Positions 5,945-13,566 of a DNA stretch of 14,700 nt are shown in pieces; the stretch's first letter is position 1; every line of letters begins with the position of its first letter. Position numbers and translations under genes: made by a program. The DNA comes from an uncultured Clostridia bacterium (GTDB lineage: Bacteria > Bacillota > Clostridia > Christensenellales > DUVY01): the NCBI GenBank assembly GCA_937895465.1, contig CALAYY010000050.1, forward strand, positions 1-14,700, given 5' to 3'. The notes below the pieces were generated by a model. The model searched no databases. It was not told the DNA's origin and was given only the letters and a program-made list of their open reading frames with translations.

Positions 5945-6179
5945 GTTGATTCCTCCTCAAAGTTCTTTTTGATAATTATATGCGTTTTGTACTGTTTTTA
6001 TAAAAATCAAAAATAATAGGTAATACCATAATAATAACCCAACCCAAAAAATGTGAAAAAGATAATAATCAAGATTGGTGTAGATGATTATTAATATCTT
6101 TTAAAAGTTTTTTTAAAGCTAGGGAAGAAATTTAATAGCATAATAAGTTATTGGATAATTTTCTTTATCGAAAATATTA

Positions 6180-6188
6180 TGGTATAAT
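6180..6188 (+). promoter_or_regulatory. Extended -10 promoter of the acetyltransferase gene
   Basis: TGGTATAAT combines a TGn extension with a perfect -10 box. The -35 region (TTTCTT near 6160) is weak, as is usual for extended -10 promoters. The predicted start near 6195 gives a long leader of about 150 nt. Confidence 0.6.
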
Positions 6189-6276
6189 GTACAAACATAA
6201 GAGGTATTTGCCATAATAAATGTGTTTTGTGCATCAATATATGCTAAAGGGGATAAAGGAAATTGTTAACACCCAG

Positions 6277-6320
6277 GTCATCATCTTAACAGTGCGTTTT
6301 CACTGTTTGTTAGATATGAC
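6277..6320 (+). promoter_or_regulatory. Strong hairpin in the acetyltransferase leader
   Basis: Three stacked helices lie in register: GTCAT/ATGAC, ATCT/AGAT and AACAGTG/CACTGTT, with small bulges and a CGTTTT loop. That is 16 base pairs in total. There is no U-tract after it, so it is not an ordinary terminator. It lies 28 bases before the likely start codon and could affect translation or mRNA stability. Confidence 0.5.
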
Positions 6321-6348
6321 AATTTAGGTGTGTGTAAGAGATGGAAAT

Positions 6349-7311
6349 ATGGTTAATAAATATATAACAACTAAAATGCAAAAATCAGACATTATACAGG
6401 CTGTTGAAATTTGGACTGAGCAGTATAAATTATATTGTAGCAATTCCAAATCCTTTCCGTCTAAATGGATAAATAACACCAAAGAAATAGAAGGCTTTTT
6501 GAGTAAAAAAATTGAGGATAGGGCTGCAATTGTTGTAAAATCAGATAATAGACTGCTTGGCTATTTAGCATATGATGAATTTCCCTTTAACGGAGAAAAG
6601 TCTGTATTCTGTCCATTAATTGCACATGCGGTAATTGATGAATATAAAGAAGAGGCATATGCATTTTTATATAAAAGCATTTCAAGAGATTGGATAGATA
6701 AGAATATTTTTAATCATATGTGGACAATTAATTATAATGATAACAGATTAAGAGGTGTTTTATTTGATTTGGGCTTTGGTTCTTATTTGATTGATGCATT
6801 TGCTTGCGCAAATTATGGCATAGTAAGTAATTCAGTTTATAAAATCAGAAAGGCGCAATTTCAAGATGCAGAAATACTATATGATTTAGTAGAAGAATCA
6901 AGAGAATATTACAGCTCTGCACCGCTTTTTCTTAAAAGAGAGCAGTATTCAAGAAATGATATAATAGAAATTATACAAAAAAGCAATGTGTTTTTGGCGT
7001 ATGAAGCTAATAGCGCAATAGGGTTTATTAATGTAAGTGTATCTCAAGGAGATAATATTATTGATCTATTTGTAAATAATTGCGGGTTAATTGATGAAAT
7101 AGGTGCTTACATAAAGCCTGAATATAGAGGCAAGGGCTTAGGCAAAGAGTTATTAAAATATGTATTTGATTATTGTAATAATAATGGGATAGAAGGTATT
7201 CATGTTGACTTTGAAACAGCAAATTTATTTGCAAATAAATTTTGGAGAAAATTTTTTAATCCAATGCTTTTATCGCTTAGAAGGACAATAAATAAGAATA
7301 TCAACGATTAA
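6349..7311 (+). CDS. Double-domain GNAT-family N-acetyltransferase
   Basis: A 320-residue protein with two GNAT-like halves. The C-terminal half (from about residue 160) opens with VYKIRKAQFQDAEILYDLVE, typical of GNAT strand 1 and helix 1. It carries motif A, AYIKPEYRGKGLGKELLKYV, whose RGKGLG loop binds the acetyl-CoA pyrophosphate. The N-terminal half (YITTKMQKSDIIQAVEIW ... NRLLGYLAYDEF) looks like a second GNAT fold without a clear R/Q-x-x-G-x-G/A loop, so it is probably structural or substrate-binding. The substrate is unknown. ATG 6349 is preferred; the in-frame GTG at 6328 would add seven residues with no homology. The ribosome binding site is weak (AAGAG). A small AAGGC/GCCTT hairpin (7318-7330) after the stop may be a weak terminator. 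Confidence 0.85.
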   Translation: MVNKYITTKMQKSDIIQAVEIWTEQYKLYCSNSKSFPSKWINNTKEIEGFLSKKIEDRAAIVVKSDNRLLGYLAYDEFPFNGEKSVFCPLIAHAVIDEYKEEAYAFLYKSISRDWIDKNIFNHMWTINYNDNRLRGVLFDLGFGSYLIDAFACANYGIVSNSVYKIRKAQFQDAEILYDLVEESREYYSSAPLFLKREQYSRNDIIEIIQKSNVFLAYEANSAIGFINVSVSQGDNIIDLFVNNCGLIDEIGAYIKPEYRGKGLGKELLKYVFDYCNNNGIEGIHVDFETANLFANKFWRKFFNPMLLSLRRTINKNIND

Positions 7312-7515
7312 ATCAATAAGGCTTAGCCTTTCTAATAAAGATAATAGATGCTTTAAGTTCCCTTTTTCAAAAGAAAATTTAAGCTGATTTCCTACAGGTT
7401 TCTTATCAAAAGAAAACTCTAAAAGTCTGTAAGTTGTTTTTGATCATTCATTGTGATATATTTGTTATATTAGATATATGATATTTTAATTAAATATATG
7501 GGAGGAAAAGGGAAG

Positions 7516-8778
7516 ATGGGATATGTCAAGGCGCAATGTCCTAACTGCGGAGGACAATTGGAGGTTGACAGCGAAAAAGAGGCAGCAGTATGCAAGTTTT
7601 GTCAAGGTGCTTTTATTATTGAAAAAGCTATAAACAACTACAACATTCAACACAATTACAATACCACTCAAAATATAGTAAAAAACATCTACGGGCGAGA
7701 ACAACCTGAATCTGAGGATTATCTGAAAAACGGGGATGTTTTTTTAAGTATAAATGACTATGAAAAAGCCCAAACAGCATATCAAAAAGCAGTAGACCTA
7801 AATCCGTCAGATTATAGAGGCTGGTTGGGCTTAGCAAAATGCTTATCAGCAAATTTTACCAAAACAAACCTTTTGTTTTTTAAGTTTTTCAAATTAAAAT
7901 ATTTGAATGAAAACTTTGACAGTATCGAAAGAAATTTTAATATATTAACGACCAAAAACTTTGCCAGCAATATTGAATATTTGATTGGTTTTTTGGATTT
8001 GGCTTCTAATAGTGATAATCTATTTGCTGATTGTGATAAACTTGTAAGAAGCTTCTCAATCGTTTTGAAAAAATTGGACGGTATAGACAGTAAAGACTTT
8101 GATGTCAAACTATTAGAAAAGCTTGATACTATGTTTTATTATATTAATACGAGTTTTGCTGATGAAGCGAAAAAAGCGAGAGATGATTATCAAAAAGCTA
8201 TAATTTTGGGAGCGGGACAATTGTTGTTCAAAACGATTAATGCGCTAATTAATTTGATAAGTAATTATTTGGCATTTATCAATAATATAGACAGCGCATT
8301 GAAAGTAGCAAACGATGAGCAGAAAAAAATCATAAACCAAACTTATGAAAGTTATTATCAAAAATGCAAACAAAAATTTGATTCATACAGCAGAACTATG
8401 TCTTATGGTATCAAGAAAAGTGCAGATGAGTATTTTGACAATAGCAATAAAAACTCATCACAAAAAGTAAAAGCACCTAGAAAAATTTTCATGTTTAACA
8501 TGTTGGGCGTTATAAGTTTAATAGGTATTATTGTTATAGGTGTTTTGGCGGGCGGTATTATAGGTTATTTAATTGAGCCAAAATATACATTTCATCTTGC
8601 AGTAGTAGGCGGTATAGTCGGTATAGCTTTAGGCATAGCAGCAAAAAATATTTTCAAATCCAAAAAAGAGCATTATGAATTTTTGTTAAAACGTTCATCT
8701 GATTTTATAGAAATCAATGATATAAGCAACTTAAAGAAACTTGGTTTTAGTAATTTAAATAAAAACTTTAAGTCATAA
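7516..8778 (+). CDS. Zinc-ribbon, TPR and two-helix membrane protein
   Basis: A 420-residue protein of unknown function. A four-cysteine zinc ribbon lies at the N-terminus (Cys8, Cys11, Cys26, Cys29; CPNC and CKFC). It is followed by an Asn/Tyr-rich low-complexity linker (INNYNIQHNYNTTQN). A TPR-like helix pair comes next (YLKNGDVFLSINDYEKAQ, then TAYQKAVDLNPSDYRGW), then a long helical region. Two membrane helices lie at about 326-353 and 360-377, separated by EPKYTFH, with a short cytoplasmic tail. Proteins joining a CPxC zinc ribbon to TPR repeats are common in clostridia and mostly uncharacterised. The start at 7516 is chosen because GGGAGG lies 10 bases upstream; the ATG at 7498 overlaps that site and has none of its own. 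A promoter is likely just upstream but is not clear. Confidence 0.82.
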   Translation: MGYVKAQCPNCGGQLEVDSEKEAAVCKFCQGAFIIEKAINNYNIQHNYNTTQNIVKNIYGREQPESEDYLKNGDVFLSINDYEKAQTAYQKAVDLNPSDYRGWLGLAKCLSANFTKTNLLFFKFFKLKYLNENFDSIERNFNILTTKNFASNIEYLIGFLDLASNSDNLFADCDKLVRSFSIVLKKLDGIDSKDFDVKLLEKLDTMFYYINTSFADEAKKARDDYQKAIILGAGQLLFKTINALINLISNYLAFINNIDSALKVANDEQKKIINQTYESYYQKCKQKFDSYSRTMSYGIKKSADEYFDNSNKNSSQKVKAPRKIFMFNMLGVISLIGIIVIGVLAGGIIGYLIEPKYTFHLAVVGGIVGIALGIAAKNIFKSKKEHYEFLLKRSSDFIEINDISNLKKLGFSNLNKNFKS

Positions 8779-8803
8779 TAAGTTAACACAAAGAAGATAC
8801 AAA

Positions 8804-8833
8804 AAGCCCTGATTCCATTTAGGAATAGGGCTT
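8804..8833. terminator. Hairpin terminator, stronger on the minus strand
   Basis: AAGCCCT (8804-8810) pairs with AGGGCTT (8827-8833), and ATTCC with GGAAT, with one bulged G and a 5-nt loop. A run of A (8801-8805) gives a T-tract to a minus-strand transcript; on the plus strand the stem runs into TAAAAATTTT. It lies 26 bases after the zinc-ribbon gene and may serve both directions. Confidence 0.7.
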
Positions 8834-8850
8834 AAAAATTTTGTTGCTCT

Positions 8851-9114
8851 TTATCAAAAGAATTGATTTGTGCATGGGATTAATTTATTAGAGTAATTCA
8901 AAATGCAATGAGAACGATAGCTTCTAATAATTTTTGTTTATATTCTGAAATTTTCATAATGTCATTAACTTGCACTATAGAATAAATCATTCGGCATTTC
9001 CTTACGGCAATGCCACCTTCTTTTGACAAAGAAGGCTTAGGCTTTTATATGCTACGTGCTTAAGGCTCCTTTATTTTCATGAGCTGGCGGCATAGCCAAT
9101 TGAGGATTAATTAA
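8851..9114 (-). repeat. Degraded dispersed intergenic repeat with tandem hairpins
   Basis: This stretch holds no convincing gene but dense, repeat-like structure. Two adjacent stem-loops stand out: GGCATT/AATGCC with an inner CC/GG (8993-9014) and CCTTCTTT-TGAC-AAAGAAGG (9016-9035). To their right, GGCTC (9063-9067) and a GAGCTGGCGGCATAGCC block (9081-9097) recall a repeat pattern I associate with intergenic regions of gut Bacillota; that is recollection, not a search. The core TTATCAAAAGAA at 8851-8862 also occurs exactly at 7403-7414, upstream of the zinc-ribbon gene, and a close inverted version lies in the 9016-9035 hairpin. On the minus strand a 30-codon frame (8990-8898) crosses the element and is more likely part of the repeat than a gene. 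Confidence 0.5.
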
Positions 9115-9187
9115 TTAGAGCTGTTACAAGGTCAGTAAAAACAGAAGTATTTATATACTAAAAACTAATAAAAACTAAACAATACAC

Positions 9188-9216
9188 TTGATTTTTACAT
9201 AATAACAAGATAAAAT
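9188..9216 (+). promoter_or_regulatory. Probable promoter of the 271-residue membrane protein
   Basis: TTGATT (9188-9193), a 17-bp spacer and TAAAAT (9211-9216). It would give a leader of about 100 nt. Between 9115 and 9323 I see no gene. Confidence 0.5.
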
Positions 9217-9323
9217 TTAAATGAGGTGATAACGAAAAGAGTTTTGCAAAACAAATTAGATAATGTGATATCTATACCATAATAGATTTAATGAATTAAA
9301 AAATACATCGGGAGAATATCTTT

Positions 9324-10139
9324 TTGATTTATAATTTTATTTCTGAAATTAATTTACTTCAATTTAAACTAGAATATTTTGTTCAATTCAAAATGCTTCC
9401 TTTAATAAAAAAGCGAAATATCTTTTTATCTATTCTTATTGTTTTTTTATCGTTTCTAATGCTGCTAATATCTATAGTGTTAACACTTTTTGTTATGGCA
9501 CTCTATTTAGCATTATACCTTCTTATAAGTGTTCCTATTGTTATGTTGTTATTAATGTTTTTTTACTTGTCTGGGACAATAGATCAAGAATCATGGAAAA
9601 ATGTTATAACTATTGTTGTTGCGGGCGTAAGCTTTTTGACGGCAATCATTAATTATCTTTTAAATTCAAAAAAGAGTTTTTCAGACAACAAGAGAAATAT
9701 TTATGTTAGCTTAATTAAATTTTTGTTTAAATCAATTGATACTTTCAAGGCTGGTGAAAAAATTTATGATATTCCAAATTTATCTGAAATATTTTTATAT
9801 TCGAGTAAAATTGTGTTAAAATTGCTTAGTTGTATCAAAAAGGAAAGTGCTTTTCTAAAAAATGAAAATAAAAAGCGAACAATCATTTATGACACTATGT
9901 TTTTAATTGACTATATGCGTAATGAAATAAGGAATGGAAGAAATGAAATAGCTTTTCTTTATTATGATTTTTCGGATCTTAGCGTTCTTTGTAATGGTGA
10001 ATTAGATATAACTAATTCAGAACATTCTGAGATAAATGGAAAGGATAAAATCGAACTTAATAATGCTGATTTTGATAAAACGACCTTAACAATTGGAAAT
10101 ACAGACATAATACAGAAGAAAAATACAAAAAAAAGGTAA
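9324..10139 (+). CDS. Membrane protein of unknown function, three helices plus cytoplasmic domain
   Basis: A 271-residue protein starting at TTG, with GGGAG nine bases upstream (9310-9314). A short basic segment (LIKKRNIF, to about residue 34) leads into very hydrophobic helices at about 33-55, 57-84 and 93-114. The loop GTIDQESWKN lies between the last two. The remaining ~155 residues are soluble, mixed charged and helical, and end in an Asn/Asp-rich then Lys-rich tail (NTKKR). No catalytic motif is recognisable. Base composition is even more AT-rich than in the housekeeping genes, which together with its position in the accessory block suggests acquired DNA. Such N-terminal helix clusters with a cytosolic domain occur in bacterial sensor or defence effectors, but there is no partner gene beside it, so that is not claimed. 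Confidence 0.7.
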   Translation: MIYNFISEINLLQFKLEYFVQFKMLPLIKKRNIFLSILIVFLSFLMLLISIVLTLFVMALYLALYLLISVPIVMLLLMFFYLSGTIDQESWKNVITIVVAGVSFLTAIINYLLNSKKSFSDNKRNIYVSLIKFLFKSIDTFKAGEKIYDIPNLSEIFLYSSKIVLKLLSCIKKESAFLKNENKKRTIIYDTMFLIDYMRNEIRNGRNEIAFLYYDFSDLSVLCNGELDITNSEHSEINGKDKIELNNADFDKTTLTIGNTDIIQKKNTKKR

Positions 10140-10188
10140 GATGACAGCTGTTTACAACTTAGAAATTAAGATGATTTTTACATAAAGA

Positions 10189-10216
10189 AAAAGGCGGCAA
10201 TCACCGCCTTTTATCT
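10189..10216. terminator. Bidirectional terminator between the membrane protein gene and argH
   Basis: AAAGGCGG (10190-10197) pairs with CCGCCTTT (10204-10211) around CAATCA. T-rich tails follow on both strands (TTTTATCTTT on plus, TTTTTCTTT on minus), fitting the two convergent genes. Confidence 0.88.
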
Positions 10217-10248
10217 TTCCAAAGATTCTTATAAATTCATTTATATTC

Positions 10249-11622
10249 TTATAACTTACTCAACTTCTCTTTCAAAATCTCAATACTATTTAGAACACTC
10301 TCAGGAGATGTTCCGCCTAGGCTCTTTCTGTTTTTTACTACATTTTCAAGTTTGACCGCATCCAAAATATCATTTTGGAAAATATCAGAAAATTGTTGAA
10401 ATTGCGAAAGTTTTAATTCTTCAAGACCAATTTTGTTTTGAATGCAATACAGCACTATCTCGCCTGTAAGTTTATGTGCATCTCTAAAAGGCACGCCCTT
10501 TTTGGCAAGATAATCTGCAATATCAGTAGCCGCAGAATAGCCACCTGTTGCTGACTTATACATTTTGTCAGTATTAAACTTAGCAGTTTTAACTACGCCT
10601 TCTAAGACATCAAGACACGCATTGATAGTGTTCTCAGTGTCAAACAATATCGGCTTATCCTCTTGCATATCCTTGTTATATGACAGCGGCAAGGCTTTTA
10701 AAAGACTGACGGCTGAGCTCAAATTCCCTGTGACTTTTGCAGTTTTTCCACGTATAAGTTCAAGCATATCAGGGTTTTTCTTTTGGGGCATAATGCTAGA
10801 GCCAGTCGAATACTTGTCGTCAAGTGTTATATAACCAAACTCATCACACGCCCAATATATCCATTCTTCAGCAATCTTGGACATGTGTATTGCTATAAGC
10901 GAAATGCAAGAAACATATTCCACTAAAAAGTCTCTGTCAGAAACCGAATCAAGCGAATTGACTGAAGTTTGCGAAAATCCTAAAAGTTTGGCTACATACT
11001 CTCTGTCTATAGGATACGTTGTTCCAGCCAAAGCCCCGCTGCCTAACGGCATAACATCAATTCTTTTTTTGGCGTCTAAAAGTCTTTCAATATCTCTTAA
11101 AAACATACTCACATAAGCATTAAAATAATGTCCCAAGGTTATAGGCTGAGCCTTTTGCATGTGTGTAAAGCCTGCCATAATAGTGTCATTATATTTAACC
11201 GCCAAATCAAGCATGGTGTTACATAGACTTTTTAGCTTAGCCGCGGTATTATCAATGCTATCCTTTAGATACATTCTGATGTCAAGGGCAACTTGGTCGT
11301 TTCGTGAACGTGCGGTGTGCAGTTTTTTGCCTGCTTCGCCAATCCGCTTAGTAAGTTCCTGTTCTACAAAACTATGGATATCCTCGGCGTCCTTTATCTC
11401 AAGCTTTAAGTCTTCTATATCTTTTAATATGCTGTTAAGTCCGTCCACTATCTTTTGGCTTTCATCAATAGAAATTATATTTTGTTTTCCCAGCATTTTG
11501 GCATGGGCAATGCTGCCTAAGATATCATGCTTATACAGCCGCTTATCAAAACTCAAAGACGAATTAAACTCATCGGCAATCTTGTCAATATTTTGCGTAA
11601 AAACGCCGCCCCATAATTTCAT
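10249..11622 (-). CDS. argH: Argininosuccinate lyase
   Basis: ArgH splits argininosuccinate into arginine and fumarate, the last step of arginine synthesis, as a cytoplasmic homotetramer. The product is 457 residues, full length, starting MKLWGGVF. It has the DAEDIHSFVE segment, the substrate-binding HTARSRNDQVALD, GFTHMQKAQP with the conserved Thr-His (Met replaces the usual Leu), and the superfamily signature GSSIMPQKKNPD with the catalytic serine loop. AAGGA lies seven bases before the ATG. The gene is separated from argG by 10 nt and its ribosome binding site begins immediately after the argG stop, so the pair is one operon transcribed leftwards. A terminator follows at 10189-10216. Confidence 0.97.
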   Translation of the reverse strand: MKLWGGVFTQNIDKIADEFNSSLSFDKRLYKHDILGSIAHAKMLGKQNIISIDESQKIVDGLNSILKDIEDLKLEIKDAEDIHSFVEQELTKRIGEAGKKLHTARSRNDQVALDIRMYLKDSIDNTAAKLKSLCNTMLDLAVKYNDTIMAGFTHMQKAQPITLGHYFNAYVSMFLRDIERLLDAKKRIDVMPLGSGALAGTTYPIDREYVAKLLGFSQTSVNSLDSVSDRDFLVEYVSCISLIAIHMSKIAEEWIYWACDEFGYITLDDKYSTGSSIMPQKKNPDMLELIRGKTAKVTGNLSSAVSLLKALPLSYNKDMQEDKPILFDTENTINACLDVLEGVVKTAKFNTDKMYKSATGGYSAATDIADYLAKKGVPFRDAHKLTGEIVLYCIQNKIGLEELKLSQFQQFSDIFQNDILDAVKLENVVKNRKSLGGTSPESVLNSIEILKEKLSKL

Positions 11623-11632
11623 TATATTTTCC

Positions 11633-12847
11633 TTATTTGTTGTTTTTCCAAGATTTTTCTTTCATTGCTCTAACCTTTAGAGGCAATCCAAACAGATTGA
11701 TAAACCCTTCCGCATCCTTTTGGTTATATACCTCATCCTTTCCAAATGTAGCTATATCCATATCATACAGCGAATAAGGGGAGGTAACGCCGGCAGGTAT
11801 GATATTGCCCATAAAGAGCTTGAGCTTTACTATACCTGTTACAGTTTCTTGTGTCTTATCCACAAAAGCAGAAAGGCTTTCTCTTAGCGGTGTATACCAG
11901 CATCCGTCATAAACAAGTTCGGCAAATCTCAAAGCAACTATTTCTTTATAGTGCATAGTCGCTCTGTCCAAAGTTATTTCTTCTAAGTTATTGTGTGCCG
12001 CATACAAGATAGCCCCAGCAGGATTTTCATAAATTCCACGAGACTTCATGCCTACAAGACGGTTTTCTACAATATCAGACACGCCCACGCCGTGCTTAGC
12101 TCCTATCTCATTTAATACAGTCAATAATTCTACAGGGTTATAGCTTTTATCGTTAACCTTAACAGGAATACCTTTTTCAAACTGTATTTCTACATATTCA
12201 GGAGTTTGGCTAGCCTGTGACAAAGGCTTAGAAATCAATAATAAGCTTTCCTTAGGCTCATTCTTGGGGTCTTCCAGATCCTGACCTTCATGTGAAAGAT
12301 GCCATATATTTCTATCCATACTATAGTTATTTTTCTTAGTAACAGGAATGGGGATATTATGTGCCTCAGCATAGTCAATAGCATCCTCACGGGATTTTAT
12401 ATCCCATATACGCCACGGTGCAATGATTTTAAACTCAGGAGCTAACGCCTTAATAGTAAGTTCAAATCTTACTTGGTCATTGCCTTTTCCTGTACAGCCG
12501 TGTGCAATGGCAACGGCGCCTTCCTTTTTGGCAACCTCAACCAACCTTTTGGCGATTACAGGGCGTGCAAACGATGTTCCCAAAAGATATTTCTTTTCAT
12601 AAACAGCGCCTGCTTTTAAAGTAGGATAAATAAAATCAGTAATAAATTCTTCCTTTAAGTCTTCAATATAGATTTTGAACGCACCTGTTTTTATAGCCTT
12701 TTCTTTCAAAGGTGCTAGCTCCTCGCCCTGTCCCACGTCAGCAGCCATTGCGATTACATCATAATCGTAATTTTCTTTTAACCAAGTCATTATTATTGAA
12801 GTGTCCAGCCCGCCCGAATACGCTAAAACTACTTTTTCCTTTGCCAT
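11633..12847 (-). CDS. argG: Argininosuccinate synthase
   Basis: ArgG joins citrulline and aspartate using ATP to form argininosuccinate, the substrate of ArgH. The product is 404 residues, the standard bacterial length. The N-terminal nucleotide-binding P-loop is AYSGGLDTS (residues 9-17), followed by DVGQGEE. Further hallmarks are the ATP/aspartate-binding GCTGKGNDQVRFE, the citrulline-site YSMDRNIWHLSHEG, and the C-terminal YTPLRESLSAF helix involved in tetramer formation. AGGAGA lies seven bases upstream of the ATG. It is the first gene of argG-argH and is preceded by a strong minus-strand promoter at 12945-12973. No other arginine genes are in the window. Confidence 0.97.
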   Translation of the reverse strand: MAKEKVVLAYSGGLDTSIIMTWLKENYDYDVIAMAADVGQGEELAPLKEKAIKTGAFKIYIEDLKEEFITDFIYPTLKAGAVYEKKYLLGTSFARPVIAKRLVEVAKKEGAVAIAHGCTGKGNDQVRFELTIKALAPEFKIIAPWRIWDIKSREDAIDYAEAHNIPIPVTKKNNYSMDRNIWHLSHEGQDLEDPKNEPKESLLLISKPLSQASQTPEYVEIQFEKGIPVKVNDKSYNPVELLTVLNEIGAKHGVGVSDIVENRLVGMKSRGIYENPAGAILYAAHNNLEEITLDRATMHYKEIVALRFAELVYDGCWYTPLRESLSAFVDKTQETVTGIVKLKLFMGNIIPAGVTSPYSLYDMDIATFGKDEVYNQKDAEGFINLFGLPLKVRAMKEKSWKNNK

Positions 12848-12935
12848 GATAATTCTCCTGTTATTTTACATTCTTGACTAATTTTGATTATATGTTTATT
12901 ATTAATAAAATAGACATTATAATAATATATTTAAC

Positions 12936-12965
12936 TTATGTATAATTATAAATTATTGTGCATAA
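12936..12965. promoter_or_regulatory. Possible ArgR-type operator over the argG promoter
   Basis: An AT-rich imperfect inverted repeat, TTATGTA (12936-12942) and TGCATAA (12959-12965), overlaps the argG -10 box and start. Arginine genes are commonly repressed by ArgR at AT-rich palindromes placed like this. The match to a known ARG box is loose, so this is only a suggestion. Confidence 0.22.
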
Positions 12966-12973
12966 ATAGTCAA
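12945..12973 (-). promoter_or_regulatory. Promoter of argG-argH
   Basis: On the minus strand: TTGACT (12973-12968), a 17-bp spacer and a perfect TATAAT (12950-12945). The predicted start near 12938 gives a leader of about 90 nt with no obvious hairpin. Confidence 0.78.
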
Positions 12974-13036
12974 CAAAAAAATACTGCTTAAAAATAATTA
13001 TAACATAATTATTATATGCCAAAAAGGGTGTTATTT

Positions 13037-13531
13037 TTGATAATTTTGGGATTTGACCCCGGTTATGCAATAGTGGGTTACGGAATAATAGAAAAAGACA
13101 GCAAACAGAGAATAAGACCGATAGACTATGGTGTTATAAACACACCAAAAGACGAATCTATGGCGGTCAGGCTTTCTATTATATATGACCAGATTAATAT
13201 CTTGATTGACAAGTTTAAACCAGATGCCATTGCAATAGAAGAATTATTTTTTAATACTAATACCAAAACAGCTATCAATGTTGCACAGGCACGAGGAGTA
13301 ATAGTGCTTTGTTCCAATAAATTTTGCGGAAATCTGTACGAATATACACCGCTTCAAATCAAACAAGCAATCACAGGCAACGGCAGGGCAGAAAAACATC
13401 AGATTCAATATATGGTAAGAATGATGCTGGGGCTTAAGGCTATCCCTAAGCCTGACGATGCGGCGGATGCATTGGCGGTTGCGCTCACGCACGCTCAAAC
13501 TAATGACTTAACCAATCAAAATATGCTATAA
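13037..13531 (+). CDS. ruvC: Holliday junction resolvase RuvC
   Basis: RuvC is the dimeric endonuclease that cuts Holliday junctions during recombinational repair, working with RuvA and RuvB. With the TTG start at 13037 the product is 164 residues and begins MIILGFDPGYAIVGYG, exactly where the family begins. All four acidic catalytic residues are present: Asp7, Glu68 (in IEELFFN), Asp141 and Asp144 (PDDAADALAVAL). AGGGTG (13025-13030) lies six bases before the TTG. An in-frame ATG at 13016 would add seven residues, lies upstream of that ribosome binding site and has none of its own, so TTG is preferred. ruvC is first in ruvCAB and is divergent from argG. Confidence 0.93.
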   Translation: MIILGFDPGYAIVGYGIIEKDSKQRIRPIDYGVINTPKDESMAVRLSIIYDQINILIDKFKPDAIAIEELFFNTNTKTAINVAQARGVIVLCSNKFCGNLYEYTPLQIKQAITGNGRAEKHQIQYMVRMMLGLKAIPKPDDAADALAVALTHAQTNDLTNQNML

Positions 13532-13566
13532 TTTTTTTGGATTCAAAATATTTTTTAGAGAGATTT

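Larger units (their letters stand above)
5945..6348. other. Gene-free intergenic stretch between divergent genes
   Basis: This stretch of about 400 AT-rich bases separates the minus-strand acidic protein gene from the plus-strand acetyltransferase gene. It contains an imperfect AT hairpin, AAGATA/TATCTT plus ATAATCA/TGATTAT (6059-6100), followed by a T-rich stretch at 6108-6114. To its right are the acetyltransferase promoter at 6180-6188 and a strong leader hairpin at 6277-6320. I found no convincing coding frame. Confidence 0.6.

Noticed and set aside
6059..6114. AT-rich hairpin followed by T-run as a terminator
   Set aside because: The stem is almost all A-T with a bulge, the T-run is separated from it, and no plus-strand gene ends nearby; kept only as part of the intergenic description.
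7270..7460. Minus-strand open frame (LLEFSFDKKPVGNQLKFSF region) between the acetyltransferase and zinc-ribbon genes
   Set aside because: No start codon with a ribosome binding site, it overlaps the end of the acetyltransferase gene, and its regularity comes from the repeated TCAAAAGAAAA stretches at 7367-7377 and 7406-7416.
11159..11680. 173-codon plus-strand frame opposite argH/argG
   Set aside because: It is antisense to well-supported argH and argG coding sequence and has no expression signals or recognisable product.
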